DNA of 64,000 bases from Bacillota bacterium (GTDB lineage Bacteria; Bacillota; Clostridia; Lachnospirales; Lachnospiraceae): NCBI GenBank assembly GCA_023395555.1, contig JAEWYQ010000048.1, forward strand, positions 101,627-165,626. The letters run 5' to 3'. Shown piece after piece: positions 18,317 through 28,800 of this stretch. Every line of letters starts with the position of its first letter. Position 1 is the first letter of the stretch. Under the pieces are notes generated by a model. It saw nothing but the letters and a program-made list of their open reading frames with translations, was not told the origin of the DNA and searched no databases. Made by a program: the position numbers and the translations under genes.

Positions 18317-19255
18317 ATGGCCGGGTTTAAGAAGAAAGGAATATCGTTAGAGGCAAAAAAAGCAAGAATGGGATGGTTTTTCGTTGCACCGCTGGTATTG
18401 GGCTTCTTCCTGTTCTTTCTGGGGATCATTTATAATTCCTTAAAATTCAGCTTTATGGATGTGCAGACAGATCCTGCCCAAGGCATTCTGTTACGGAATA
18501 TTAAGTTCGAGAATTATTCCTATATGCTGACGGTGGATACGGATTTTGTGAGGAATCTGAGAAATTCCGTCCGGGATATGCTTTATAACATACCCATCAC
18601 CATCATGTTCAGTTTATTTGTTGCCATCCTCCTAAATGGTAAAATGAAGGGCCGTGGTTTATTCCGGGCAATATTCTTTATTCCGGTTATTCTGGCCACG
18701 GGTATCATTGATAAGGCGGATGCGATGAATTCCGTATTGAATGCTTATCAGGGAATTGATGTCGGTGAGAGTATGAGCGCTGCATTTGAGATGGACAGCT
18801 TGTTTAATACGGCCAGCCTGACCTATTATTTTTCCGGTATACTATCCTTCAGCCCCGCATTGACCAGTATGACGGTCTCGGTAGCCTCCAATATCTATCA
18901 GGTGGTGAGCTCCTCCGGTGTGCAGATTCTGATCTTTCTTGCCGGCTTGCAGGGGATATCACCCTCCTTATACGAGGCTGCGCAGATTGAAGGCTGCTCC
19001 CGATGGGAATGTTTTTGGAAAATCACCTTTCCCATTATCAGTCCGTTGATACTGACCAATGTAGTGTATACGGTGGTGGATTCCTTCACCAATGAGAGCA
19101 ATGTCATCATGAATACCATTTCCACCTTCCTGAGCAGGGCGGAATATGGAAAAGCCTCTGCAACGGCATGGATGTATTTCCTGGTGATCGGTTTACTGAT
19201 GGCAGTGGCGGGAATGATTGTGAAGAGTTTTGTATTTTATCAAAATAGAGAGTAG
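18317..19255 (+). CDS. Sugar ABC permease, second pair (MalF type)
   Basis: A 312-residue CUT1 permease with six predicted helices and EAA loop YEAAQIEGCSRWECFWKITFPII. AGGAGG upstream fixes the start, and it follows the DUF5696-like gene after only two bases. It differs clearly from the first MalF-type permease at 11766, so it is not a recent tandem copy; the locus therefore seems to have two separate importers, perhaps for oligosaccharides of different length. Confidence 0.9.
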   Translation: MAGFKKKGISLEAKKARMGWFFVAPLVLGFFLFFLGIIYNSLKFSFMDVQTDPAQGILLRNIKFENYSYMLTVDTDFVRNLRNSVRDMLYNIPITIMFSLFVAILLNGKMKGRGLFRAIFFIPVILATGIIDKADAMNSVLNAYQGIDVGESMSAAFEMDSLFNTASLTYYFSGILSFSPALTSMTVSVASNIYQVVSSSGVQILIFLAGLQGISPSLYEAAQIEGCSRWECFWKITFPIISPLILTNVVYTVVDSFTNESNVIMNTISTFLSRAEYGKASATAWMYFLVIGLLMAVAGMIVKSFVFYQNRE

Positions 19256-19278
19256 GCGACGGCCTGTGGAGGTTAAAA

Positions 19279-20229
19279 ATGAAGAGGACAAGAGGGAAAC
19301 AAACCTATCGGCGTATGGCTGGAATGACGGTTACGAATGTTTTAAAATACCTGCTCCTGGCCGGATTGTCGTTTATCATATTGTATCCCCTGCTGTTAAA
19401 GCTTTCAACCAGCTTTATGACCGAGGAGGATATGCTGGATACCCTGGTGGTGTATATTCCCCGTAACTTCACTTTGGATAATTATAAAGTAATTGCGGAG
19501 TACACCAAATATTTCACAGGGCTAAAAAATACGTTTATGATTTCCGTTTTCTGCGGTGTGGTACAGATGTTTATCTGTTCCTATATCGGATACGGGCTTG
19601 CCAGATTTAAGTTTAAGGGCAGGGGCCTGGTGATGCTGCTGGTATTCTTCACTATCCTGGCGCCCCCGTCCACCTTTCAGACATCCATGTATTTAAAATT
19701 CCGTTATTTTGATTTTTTGGGCATTGCCAGACTTTTGACCGGGAATACGGTGAATTTGATGGATTCCTTCTGGCCTCTGGCAATTCTGTCCTTTACGGGA
19801 TTTGCTTTCAAGAACGGTTTATTCATATTTATGATGAGGCAATATTTTAAAAATGTACCGGAGGAACTGGAAGAAGCGGCCTATGTGGACGGATCGGGGA
19901 TTATACGGACTTATTTTAAGATTATACTTCCCCTGGCAAAATCCATGATGCTGACCGTATTCCTGTTTTCCTTTGCATGGCAATGGACCGATACTTTTTA
20001 TACCAGGATGTTTTTCAGCAGAATACGGACCTTATCCAATGCCTTGCTGAAGGGCTTTGAAGGAATGATGGTTGCCGGCAAGACCCTGGGATTAAAGAAC
20101 GGCCAGCCCTTAACGGTTGCCTATACCGGAACCATGAGTCTTATGGTGATTGCCCCTCTGATTATCATGTATATCTTTGCTCAGAAGAGCCTGACGGAGG
20201 GAATTGAACGAAGCGGTATTGTTGGATAA
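19279..20229 (+). CDS. Sugar ABC permease, second pair (MalG type)
   Basis: A 316-residue MalG-like permease with six helices and EAA loop EEAAYVDGSGIIRTYFKIILPL, partner of the gene before it. GAGG lies upstream of ATG 19279. A hairpin of TGCCTGCA (20233-20240) and TGCAGGCA (20250-20257) follows the stop without a T-tract, just before the GH76 gene, and may act as a processing or stabilising site inside the operon. Confidence 0.9.
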   Translation: MKRTRGKQTYRRMAGMTVTNVLKYLLLAGLSFIILYPLLLKLSTSFMTEEDMLDTLVVYIPRNFTLDNYKVIAEYTKYFTGLKNTFMISVFCGVVQMFICSYIGYGLARFKFKGRGLVMLLVFFTILAPPSTFQTSMYLKFRYFDFLGIARLLTGNTVNLMDSFWPLAILSFTGFAFKNGLFIFMMRQYFKNVPEELEEAAYVDGSGIIRTYFKIILPLAKSMMLTVFLFSFAWQWTDTFYTRMFFSRIRTLSNALLKGFEGMMVAGKTLGLKNGQPLTVAYTGTMSLMVIAPLIIMYIFAQKSLTEGIERSGIVG

Positions 20230-20274
20230 TAATGCCTGCAGCCAAAGCTTGCAGGCAGTGAGAAAGGTGAGGTT

Positions 20275-21354
20275 ATGAATAGGAAAGAGAAGAATTATGC
20301 GGCGGGAAAGTTAGAGACTTATTGCGATTATGCGGAATGGGCTCAGGAGAAATTGTATGAAAATTATTGGGTAGAGAAGGAGCAATGCGTAAGTAATTAT
20401 TATCCCTTTCAGCCTGAACGGGAAGAGGGCCTGAATTATTGGTGGAAGGCTCATGCGGCGGATGCAATGATTGACGGTCTGGAGCGCACCGGGCGGCAGG
20501 AGTATGCATTAAGGGCAGAGGCAGTGATTGACCGGGTATTTGCACGCAACGGTTCCCTCTTTAATGAATTCTATGATGATGAAGAATGGATGGCTCTGGC
20601 CTGCCTGAGGTTATATGATATAACCGGCAGTGAGCGGATGAAGGAATATACCCTCCGTCTTTGGGAGGATATTAAAACTGCCTGGTGGGAGGATGAAATC
20701 GGAGGTTTGGCATGGAAGAAGGATGAAGGCAGAAAAGGCAGAAATGCTTGCTGCAACGGTCCCGCCGCCATTCTGGCTGCCAGATTGTATCAGCGGTTTG
20801 GGGATGAGAGCGATTTGGAATGGGCACGGAAAATCTATGCCTATGAAAAAAAATATCTGGTTGATCCGGACAATGGGCTGGTTTATGACGGTATGGTAGT
20901 CCGGGGGGATAAGACACTGGATATTAATAAGGCCTGGCTGTTTACCTATAATGCAGGTACTTATATTGGAGCGGGAGTTGAGCTCTGCCGTATCACCAAG
21001 GAGCGGCATTATCTGGAGGATGCAATCAAGACAGCGGAAGGCTCCATGAAGGGCCTGGTTAATGAAGACGGAGTGCTGAAGAGTGAAGGAAACGGGGACG
21101 GAGGATTATTCAAGGGAATATTAATCCGCTATATGGAGCAGCTCTATCAGATCAGTCAGGATGAGTGGATTGCAGACTTTATAAAATATAATACGGAGAA
21201 GCTGATTTTGGAAGGAAGCACGGAGGAACAGGGATTGTTTGGTCAGGTATGGGCCAAACAGCCGCAGCTGCCCCTGGATGTTACCTGTCAGTTAAGCGGA
21301 GTATTTTTGCTCGAAGCAGCGGCCAGGATCGCTCCGGAAGGCAGTCTGATTTAG
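20275..21354 (+). CDS. Intracellular GH76 alpha-1,6-mannanase
   Basis: A 359-residue single-domain GH76 enzyme with no signal peptide or membrane segment. The catalytic aspartate pair is visible in FYDDEEW (Asp101-Asp102), followed by the conserved GGLAWK...NACCNGPAAILAARL and YNAGTYIGAG blocks that align with those in the secreted GH76 at 3866. It should cleave alpha-1,6-linked mannooligosaccharides in the cytoplasm after import, before GH38 and GH125 finish them. A GGTGAGG ribosome site precedes the ATG. It is the last gene of the operon and ends at a strong terminator. GH76 family is firm; an exo or endo mode cannot be told. Confidence 0.87.
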   Translation: MNRKEKNYAAGKLETYCDYAEWAQEKLYENYWVEKEQCVSNYYPFQPEREEGLNYWWKAHAADAMIDGLERTGRQEYALRAEAVIDRVFARNGSLFNEFYDDEEWMALACLRLYDITGSERMKEYTLRLWEDIKTAWWEDEIGGLAWKKDEGRKGRNACCNGPAAILAARLYQRFGDESDLEWARKIYAYEKKYLVDPDNGLVYDGMVVRGDKTLDINKAWLFTYNAGTYIGAGVELCRITKERHYLEDAIKTAEGSMKGLVNEDGVLKSEGNGDGGLFKGILIRYMEQLYQISQDEWIADFIKYNTEKLILEGSTEEQGLFGQVWAKQPQLPLDVTCQLSGVFLLEAAARIAPEGSLI

Positions 21355-21378
21355 TTTTTTTCATAACTTGACAGGTAC

Positions 21379-21415
21379 AAAAAGGGCACATCATTTTCAG
21401 GATGTGCCCTTTTAT
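21379..21415. terminator. Bidirectional terminator between GH76 and the regulator
   Basis: AAAAGGGCACATC (21379-21391) pairs perfectly with GATGTGCCCTTTT (21401-21413), flanked by A- and T-runs. It can stop both the mannan operon (+) and the convergent regulator gene (-). Confidence 0.92.
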
Positions 21416-21430
21416 ATAGGAAATTACGCG

Positions 21431-22546
21431 TCACGGTTGGTGATAGGTAATGATTTGATAGGGGATTAAGGTGGTTTCCGGAACATGATTTCCATTTATC
21501 ACTTCATTCAGTATATCCACACTGGTTTTCCCTATCATGTACTGCTCCTGTGCTACATAAGCAAATTGGGCAGACAGATTGCAATCCGCAATACCGTCAA
21601 AGCATACAATAACCTTTTCCTTTTCTGTATTCAATTCTTTCATTGCTTCATAAATGATTTTAGCGATACCGTATTCAACAGCAAAATATGCAGTTGTTTT
21701 CGGATTTTCCGCCATATATGCCTTGACCATATCCACATCCCGGCGAATCAGATCTTCTTTTTTCTCATCAAAGTCCCAATAACTGGGCAGGGTAGAGACC
21801 AGATTGGCAATCCGGTTTCCTTCGTTGGTGATAACCCCGCGCTCCAGATGACAGTCGATAAATCCCTTATGCCGTTCCAGCAGGGTAGAGGTATCATTAC
21901 TCAGCGGAGCTGCATAGCAGATATTCGTATGGCCGAGATCAAATAAATAATTCGTAAGCTCCCTGGAGGCTTTATAATTATCTGTTCCCACAAAAGGAAT
22001 TGGTATTCCTTTTAATTGCCGGTCAATCAAAACCATAGGAAACTTTTTCAAGGACAGTTTCAAGATCTCATCATTATAGATGTCATCGTGCACGCACATT
22101 ATGATCATGCCCGATACATCCATCTCCAGGAAGCGCTTGATGGCGCTGGTTTCCTTTTCCTTTTTTCCATGGGAACATTTTAACGCCATGTCAAATCCGT
22201 ATTTATTACATCTTTTTTCTATGCCCAGCAGGATATCGGAGCCAAAATTGCTGCCAAAGGAATCAAACAAAACGCCGATGGTTTTATTTTCCTGATGCAC
22301 CTTGTTTGCCGGTTCCTGCCCATCGCTTTCATTGCCAATAACAAAGGAGCCCTTGCCTGGTTTTCGGACAATCAGCTTTTGCTCAGCCAACATTTCCAGG
22401 GCTTTTTTGCTGGTTATTCTGCTGACCCCATATAGCTCCGATATCTTAAATTCTGATGGTAAACAACTCCCAGGCGGATATTTGTTACTAAGAATATCGT
22501 CCAGCAAATCGTTATAGATTTTTTTATATAGTGCTTCTTTATCCAT
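21431..22546 (-). CDS. GntR-LacI (AraR-type) transcriptional regulator
   Basis: About 371 residues: an N-terminal GntR winged helix (about 2-68; LPSEFKISELYGVSRITSKKALEML...KGSFVIG) joined to a LacI-type sugar-binding domain (about 90-365; VLFDSFGSNFGSDILLGIEKRC, VLIDRQLKGIPIPFVGTDNY). This is the architecture of B. subtilis AraR, a sugar-released repressor. The longest frame starts at 22561, but the internal ATG at 22546 has GGGAGG six bases upstream and is preferred. Convergent to the mannan operon, and sharing a 19-bp element with its promoter, it is probably the mannooligosaccharide-responsive repressor of the locus and of itself. The ligand is inferred from context. Confidence 0.87.
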   Translation of the reverse strand: MDKEALYKKIYNDLLDDILSNKYPPGSCLPSEFKISELYGVSRITSKKALEMLAEQKLIVRKPGKGSFVIGNESDGQEPANKVHQENKTIGVLFDSFGSNFGSDILLGIEKRCNKYGFDMALKCSHGKKEKETSAIKRFLEMDVSGMIIMCVHDDIYNDEILKLSLKKFPMVLIDRQLKGIPIPFVGTDNYKASRELTNYLFDLGHTNICYAAPLSNDTSTLLERHKGFIDCHLERGVITNEGNRIANLVSTLPSYWDFDEKKEDLIRRDVDMVKAYMAENPKTTAYFAVEYGIAKIIYEAMKELNTEKEKVIVCFDGIADCNLSAQFAYVAQEQYMIGKTSVDILNEVINGNHVPETTLIPYQIITYHQP

Positions 22547-22568
22547 ATTTCCTCCCGGCAATATACGC

Positions 22569-22587
22569 TAATGATATATACATTATA
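22569..22587 (-). promoter_or_regulatory. Regulator promoter with candidate operator
   Basis: Read on the minus strand, TATAATGTATATATCATTA matches 18 of 19 bases of the mannan promoter element at 3771. TATAAT (22587-22582) is a perfect -10, with a weak -35 TGGGCA (22610-22605) 17 bases upstream; TTGACG (22619-22614) with TACTAT (22596-22591) is an alternative pair. TAATG-N7-CATTA gives twofold symmetry. Autoregulation is likely. Confidence 0.5.
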
Positions 22588-22882
22588 TATATAGTATCAG
22601 AGGTTGCCCAATTCGTCAATCGAATCCGACAGATCACTTGAATTCCATGTCGAATACAGTCCTTTTCACAAGTGTGCTCCTTGCAAATTTCATCAAATAG
22701 AAAGCATTCCATCTCCATTATTTTTAATTGCTATATACAATATAACCATTCCTATTATTACATAACCTGCCTGATCTGCTAAAAGGATCTTTCACGGACT
22801 CATAAAGCTTTGCAAAATTGGCATACTATAATCAAAATTGCATACATTGCCAGCAATGTATAATCAGGAAAGGGACATAGCA
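22588..22882 (+). other. Intergenic region before the glucan synthase gene
   Basis: Between the divergent regulator and glucan synthase genes. A TATAAT at 22825-22830 could be the -10 for the synthase, but no convincing -35 lies 17 bases upstream. AGGAAAGGG at 22867-22875 is the ribosome site of the synthase. I see no RNA gene or repeat here. Confidence 0.4.
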
Positions 22883-25800
22883 ATGACTTTGAATGATTTG
22901 GGACCAAAAGAGTGGGAGCAGTTTATGAAGGATCTTGCTTCTGATCATCGGAATACAAAAATAACAAGGTATAATACCATTCTGGATTATTATAATCAGG
23001 TTGCCTATAAAAAATTGAATCGGATTCGCGACCATATCTCCCAGATATCCACAGACATTATCGTTTTAATTCCGGCGGCGCGGTGGCTGTTTGACAACTT
23101 TCAGATGATGTACCGGGAAATCAAAAAGTTCCGTGCATCGGGGACAAGCTACGAGCTTCTTCCAATTCTAAAAGACGGAGATGACAAAGGGTATCCCAGA
23201 GTCTATATTTTGGCGAAGACCATCACCCAGTTAAGCGGGGGGCATCTGAATGAAGAAAATATCCATATTATGCTGTCCGCCTATCAAAAGGAGCTTCCCT
23301 TGACCGACAGGGAGATATGGGTGCTGCCGGAGATGCTGGGCTTCTGTCTGCTGGAAAACATCATTGAATTAGCCCAGGAGATCATTCACATCATTAAAAT
23401 CAAATCAAAGGCAGACCGGTTCGTGCACAGGAAACAGGGAAGTCAGCAGGGATTGCTGGATATAACCCCTCTGCTTACGGAATTAGACCAGGATTGCAGG
23501 CATGATTTTAACTTTCATTCCCATGTAATACACCTGTTAAAGAACCGGTCGGCAGATGAAATATCCCTTCAGAGGTATCTGGACTACCATTTTAAAAGTT
23601 TTGGACGTCTCATTAAGCCCAGTGATGTATTTACTGCGGAGGGTAAGATTGAATCCCAGCTGGAAGCATATATCCGTGCTCTGATCATCAGCTTGAGAGA
23701 CATTGATGATATCGATACGGAAGCCTTTTTTGATGCTTGTTCCTATCTGGAGCACATTCTTTCCAAGGACCCGGAGGGGGTATACTCCAGAATGGATTCG
23801 GAAAGCAGGGGGATGTACCGGCAGGTTATTGTCAAGCTTTCCCGCAAATATAAAATTAAAGAAGAAAAGATTGCGGATGCCTGTCTGGAGCTGGCTGTTC
23901 AGGGAGTGCCGGGGATGAACTGCTCCCACCATGTGGGAGTATATCTTCTGGGTAAGGGATACCGGATTCTGCGGGCAAAGCTCCTGGGAAAACCGGTGCC
24001 GGATAAGACGGAGAAGAAGAACTGGAAAGGGTTCCTGTATTTTGCAGCTTTGACAGGAATTTTCCTGTGCCTGAATGCACTCATTCTGGCTATACTGATA
24101 CGCTGTGGAATCGAAAATTATGATACGGCTGTTTTTCGGCCATTGCCTGGGGTGTCTCCTGCAGCGGCGGCTGTTTTCTGGCTGCTGGCCGGAGCTCCGC
24201 TGCTTATGGGAATCAGCCTGGAGATAAACAATTTCATCTTTACCCGGAATATCCAGGTGAAGAAAATACCTTCCATGAACTATATAGACGGGATACCGGA
24301 GGAAGCCAGAACCTTTGTAGTGATGCCCGTGATTGTATCCTCCCCTGCCCAGGCTGTGAGCTATATGGATCGGCTGCAGAAGCATTATCTGGCGAATCAT
24401 CAGCCGAATCTGTATTATGCTCTCTTAGTGGATCATAAGGATGCACAGGAGGAGTATCTGATAGAGGATAAGGTGGTGGAAGAGGCACTTTTAAACCGGC
24501 TGGAGGAGTTAAACCGGCTTTATCCCTCCGCTCATCCCCGGTTTTCACTTTTTATCCGTTACCGGAAATGGAATGCCTCGGAGAAGTGTTATATGTGCTG
24601 GGAGCGCAAGAGGGGAAAACTGGAAGAATTTAATAATCTCTTGAGCGGAGTGCCCGCTGAGAATACCACCTTCTCGCTGATCCGGTGCGACCGTGAACTT
24701 TTGGCCACCTTCCGCTATGTTATCACGCTGGATTCGGATACGGATTTAATCCGGGACAATGCGGCCAAGCTGGTGGGCCTTATTGATCATCCCATGAACC
24801 GTCCGGTACTGGACGAGGAGGGCAGGAAGGTGAAGGAGGGCTATGCTATCATTCAGCCCATGGTGAGAAATCATATTGTGAACGGCCGCGGAAGCCATTT
24901 TGCCAAGCTGTTTGGGGGACAGACGGGCATGGTCTATTATGCCACTGCCGTATCGGATATTTATCAGGATATTTTTGATCAGGGTATTTATATCGGGAAG
25001 GGGATCTATGATATCCATGCCTTTCACCGGCTGCTGAATGGGGTGATACCGGAGAACAGGGTTCTGAGTCATGACCTGTTGGAAAGCTGCTATGCCAGAA
25101 CGGCATTCTCCAGCAGTGCCAGAGTGATGGATAACTTTCCCGGCAGTGTGATTGCTTATGCCAAGAGAGAGCACCGCTGGATCCGAGGGGACTGGCAGCT
25201 CTTTCCCTGGCTGTTTCGGAGCGGTTCTTCCGGAGGAAGGGGGCTGTGTGCCCTGTCCCGTTGGAAGGTTCTGGATAACCTCAGAAGAAGTCTGGTTCCT
25301 GTCAGCAAGCTCCTGATCATTGTACTCAATCTGGTGACCTTGCCGCGAGGAGCCATGCTCTGGGTGCCTTTGGTCTTCTTCAGCGATTTGTTCCAGATAA
25401 CGGTGCTGATTTTAAGCATTGCAAAGCAGAAGCTGCTGAGGCCTAAGCTGGCTCTGGTGTACAAAGGACTGAAGCATGATCTGGGAGCCATGCTGGAGTG
25501 CGGGTTTCTGGAGTTCGTAATAATACCATACCGGGCCTATATTGCTCTGGATGCCATGCTGCGGACCTTGTTCCGCCTGTATATCAGCAGAAGGAATCTG
25601 CTCCGCTGGAATACGGCGGAAGCGGTGGATTCCCAGATCAGCAATACGGTAAGGGGATATTTTCTTACCATGTCAAGCTGCGCCTGGGCCGCTGGCATTC
25701 TGCTGCTATTGCTGTGGAGAGTCCGGATCTCCCCTCTGGGACTGGCTTTGTATGGAAGTACGGCCCTGTGCTGGGCGTCAGCCTTTTACCTCTCCTACGG

Positions 25801-28800
25801 CATCAGTCAGCCGGAAGGTCCGAAGAATGCGGTGAAGCCGGAAGACAGAGCAATGCTTCTGGAGGCTTCCCGCAGAACCTGGATGTTTTTTAAGGAATAT
25901 TCAAAGCCGGAAAACCATTATTTATGTCCGGACAATTATCAGATTGCCAGAGTGGAGAAGATCAGCGATAAGACCTCTCCCACCAATATCGGGCTTCAGT
26001 TCCTATCCATTCTCACGGCAAGGGACCTGGGTTTTGAAACTCTCAGCGGGACGGTAGAACGGATTGAGAGACTGATGGATACGGTACAAAGGCTGGAAAA
26101 ATGGAAGGGACATCTGTTCAACTGGTATCATATCAAAACATTGGAGGTGTTGAATCCGGCGTATATATCCACTGTGGACAGCGGGAATTTCCTGGGTCAC
26201 CTGGTGGCGCTGAAGAACGGACTGCTGGAGATGCTGAAACAGCCGATTTTTACAAAGAATTTTGTGGAGGAACTGAGGATGCTTCTGAAGCTCAGCCATT
26301 ATGAAGGAGAGCTTTCCTCCGATTACACGATGGTTGGTGAGTTTTGTGAAGCGGTTGCCGGAATCCGGGGGGATTTGCAGGGAAGAAGCATCCGGCAGTA
26401 TGAGGATTCCCGCTGGATCCGGGAGTTGGAGAAGCTATCGGAGGAGACCCTTCAGGAGACCATGTACTACATGGTGAAGGGAGAAAACCTTTCCGGATGT
26501 CCCTCCCTGGAGAAGTTATCCGAGAAGGGAAATAAGAATGCGATTGCGATGGCGGATCGAGTCCGGCGTCTGGCGGGACAGATCGATGCTATTCTGGCCG
26601 ATGTGGATTTTACCTTTTTATACGACAGCAGGAGGATGCTGTTTCATATCGGCTACCATGTGTCCTCCCAGACCCTGGACGCCGGCTGTTATGATCTGAT
26701 GGCGTCGGAATCCGCACTTACCAGCTTTCTGGCCATTGCAGGAGGCAGTATTCCGCAGAAGCACTGGTTTAAGCTGGGAAGACCGCTTACCATGGTTAGG
26801 GGAATTCCCTGCTTTGTCTCCTGGAGCGGCACCATGTTTGAATATCTGATGCCGAATCTGGTATTGAAGGAATATGAGGATTCCGTATTTGCAGAGACCT
26901 CCCGGGCAGCGGTGCTGCAGCAGATTAAATATGCAAAAGAGGCGGGGATACCCTGGGGGATATCAGAATCCCAGTATTACCGTTTTGACCTGAACGCCAA
27001 TTACCAGTATAAGGCCTTTGGCGTCCCCAAGCTGAGGCTTCAGCCGGTGAGGAAGAATTCCCTGGTGGCGGCGCCCTATGCCTGTATGCTGGCTCTGGAA
27101 TATGCCCCGGAGGACTGCTTTGCCAATCTGAGGAGACTGAAGGACCTTGGCGTATATGGGGAATATGGTTTTTACGAAGCCATTGATTACAACAGCCCCG
27201 ATGCTTCGGAGATGACCCCTTACTGTATTGTGCGTTCCTTCATGGCACATCACCAGGGAATGAATTTGGTGGCAATTAATAATTTTCTTAATGAAGGGAT
27301 TATGCGGAACCGCTTCCATTCCGAGGCGATGGTGAAAGCCACCGAAAGCCTGCTGGAGGAGAGGCGGCGCAGTCATCTGATTTCCATTGCAAAGCAGGGC
27401 TATACCATTAAGATCAACCGTTCTTATTTTAAGGAAGAGGCTTATAGCAGCCGGTATGTGAACGGAATATCTGCCAGACCGCCGGTTACGAATTATCTTT
27501 CCAATGGGCAGTATTCTCTGCTGATTACTTCGGACGGAGACGGCTTCGGCTGCTGCAGGGATCTGATGCTGTACCGGTGGAGGCCGGATTTATATGCGAA
27601 TTCGGGAAATTATATTTATATTAAGGACACCGGAAGCAGAAAGGTATGGAGCAGCACCTATCATCCGGCGAAGACCGAGCCGGTACGGTATCAGGCGGTG
27701 TTTTCCCCCCACCAGGCGCTTTTTATGCGGGAGGATGCGGAGATTGCCACCCAGACCGTGGTCAGCCTGGACGCGAACCGCAATATGGAGATTCGCAGGG
27801 TGACGGTGGCAAACCATAGCAAAGAGGACAAGGTAATTGAACTGACCAGCTACCTGGAGGTGGTTGGGGATACCCATCTGGCGGAGCGGAGCCATCCGGC
27901 TTTCAACAAGCTTTTTATGGAAAGCGAATTTCTGGAGGAGCAGGAGATCTTCCTCTCCAGACGCAGAAGCGGGAAGGGTGTGAGCTATCCCTATATTATG
28001 CATATGGTGAGGTCCGGTGTAAAGCCTCTGAAAAGAGTGGAATATGAGAATGACCGGTTAAGATTTTTGGGAAGAAACAATACTCCGGCCCACCCGGCGG
28101 CAGTGGTGAACAGCTATGCCCTCTCGAATCAGGCGGGATTTTGCAATGATCCCATTATGAGCCTGAGGGTGACCATTGCACTGAATGCGGGAGAGTCGGC
28201 GTCGGTTTCCTTTATCACGGGAATCTGCGGCAGCCGGGAGGAAGCGGTTTTGGTAGGGCAGGAATTGAGCAGGGGATATCATGTTGATGATATTTTTGAG
28301 AAATTTAAGCTGCAAAAGGAACTTGAGCTGAAATATCTGGAAATATCAAAGGCGCAGATTATTGCGTTCCAGGAATTGATCACTCCCATTTATTACCCGG
28401 TGGCCATCTACCGGGGTCCCAGGGAGAGCATTCGGAGAAATCATCAAAATCAAAGCTTCCTGTGGAGATTCGGAGTATCCGGAGATAATCCCATTATGCT
28501 TCTGCGGGTGAAGTCCCTTGAGGACGCGGAGCTGATCAGGGATACGCTGAAGGCATATGAATATATGAAGATGAACCGGGTGGCGGTAGATTTAATCCTC
28601 TTGAGCGAAGCAAAGCATGGCTATCTTCAGGAGCTGGATGAACTGGTGAATGATCTGACCAGCTCTCTGCGGCTGTATGATTCGAATAATGACAGGCCAA
28701 GTTTATTCCTGCTGCATTCCTATCAGATGGTGCCGGCAGAGATTGATTTGCTTTTGACGGTGGCAAGAGTGGTGATTTCCAACAGGACAGGAATTTATTT

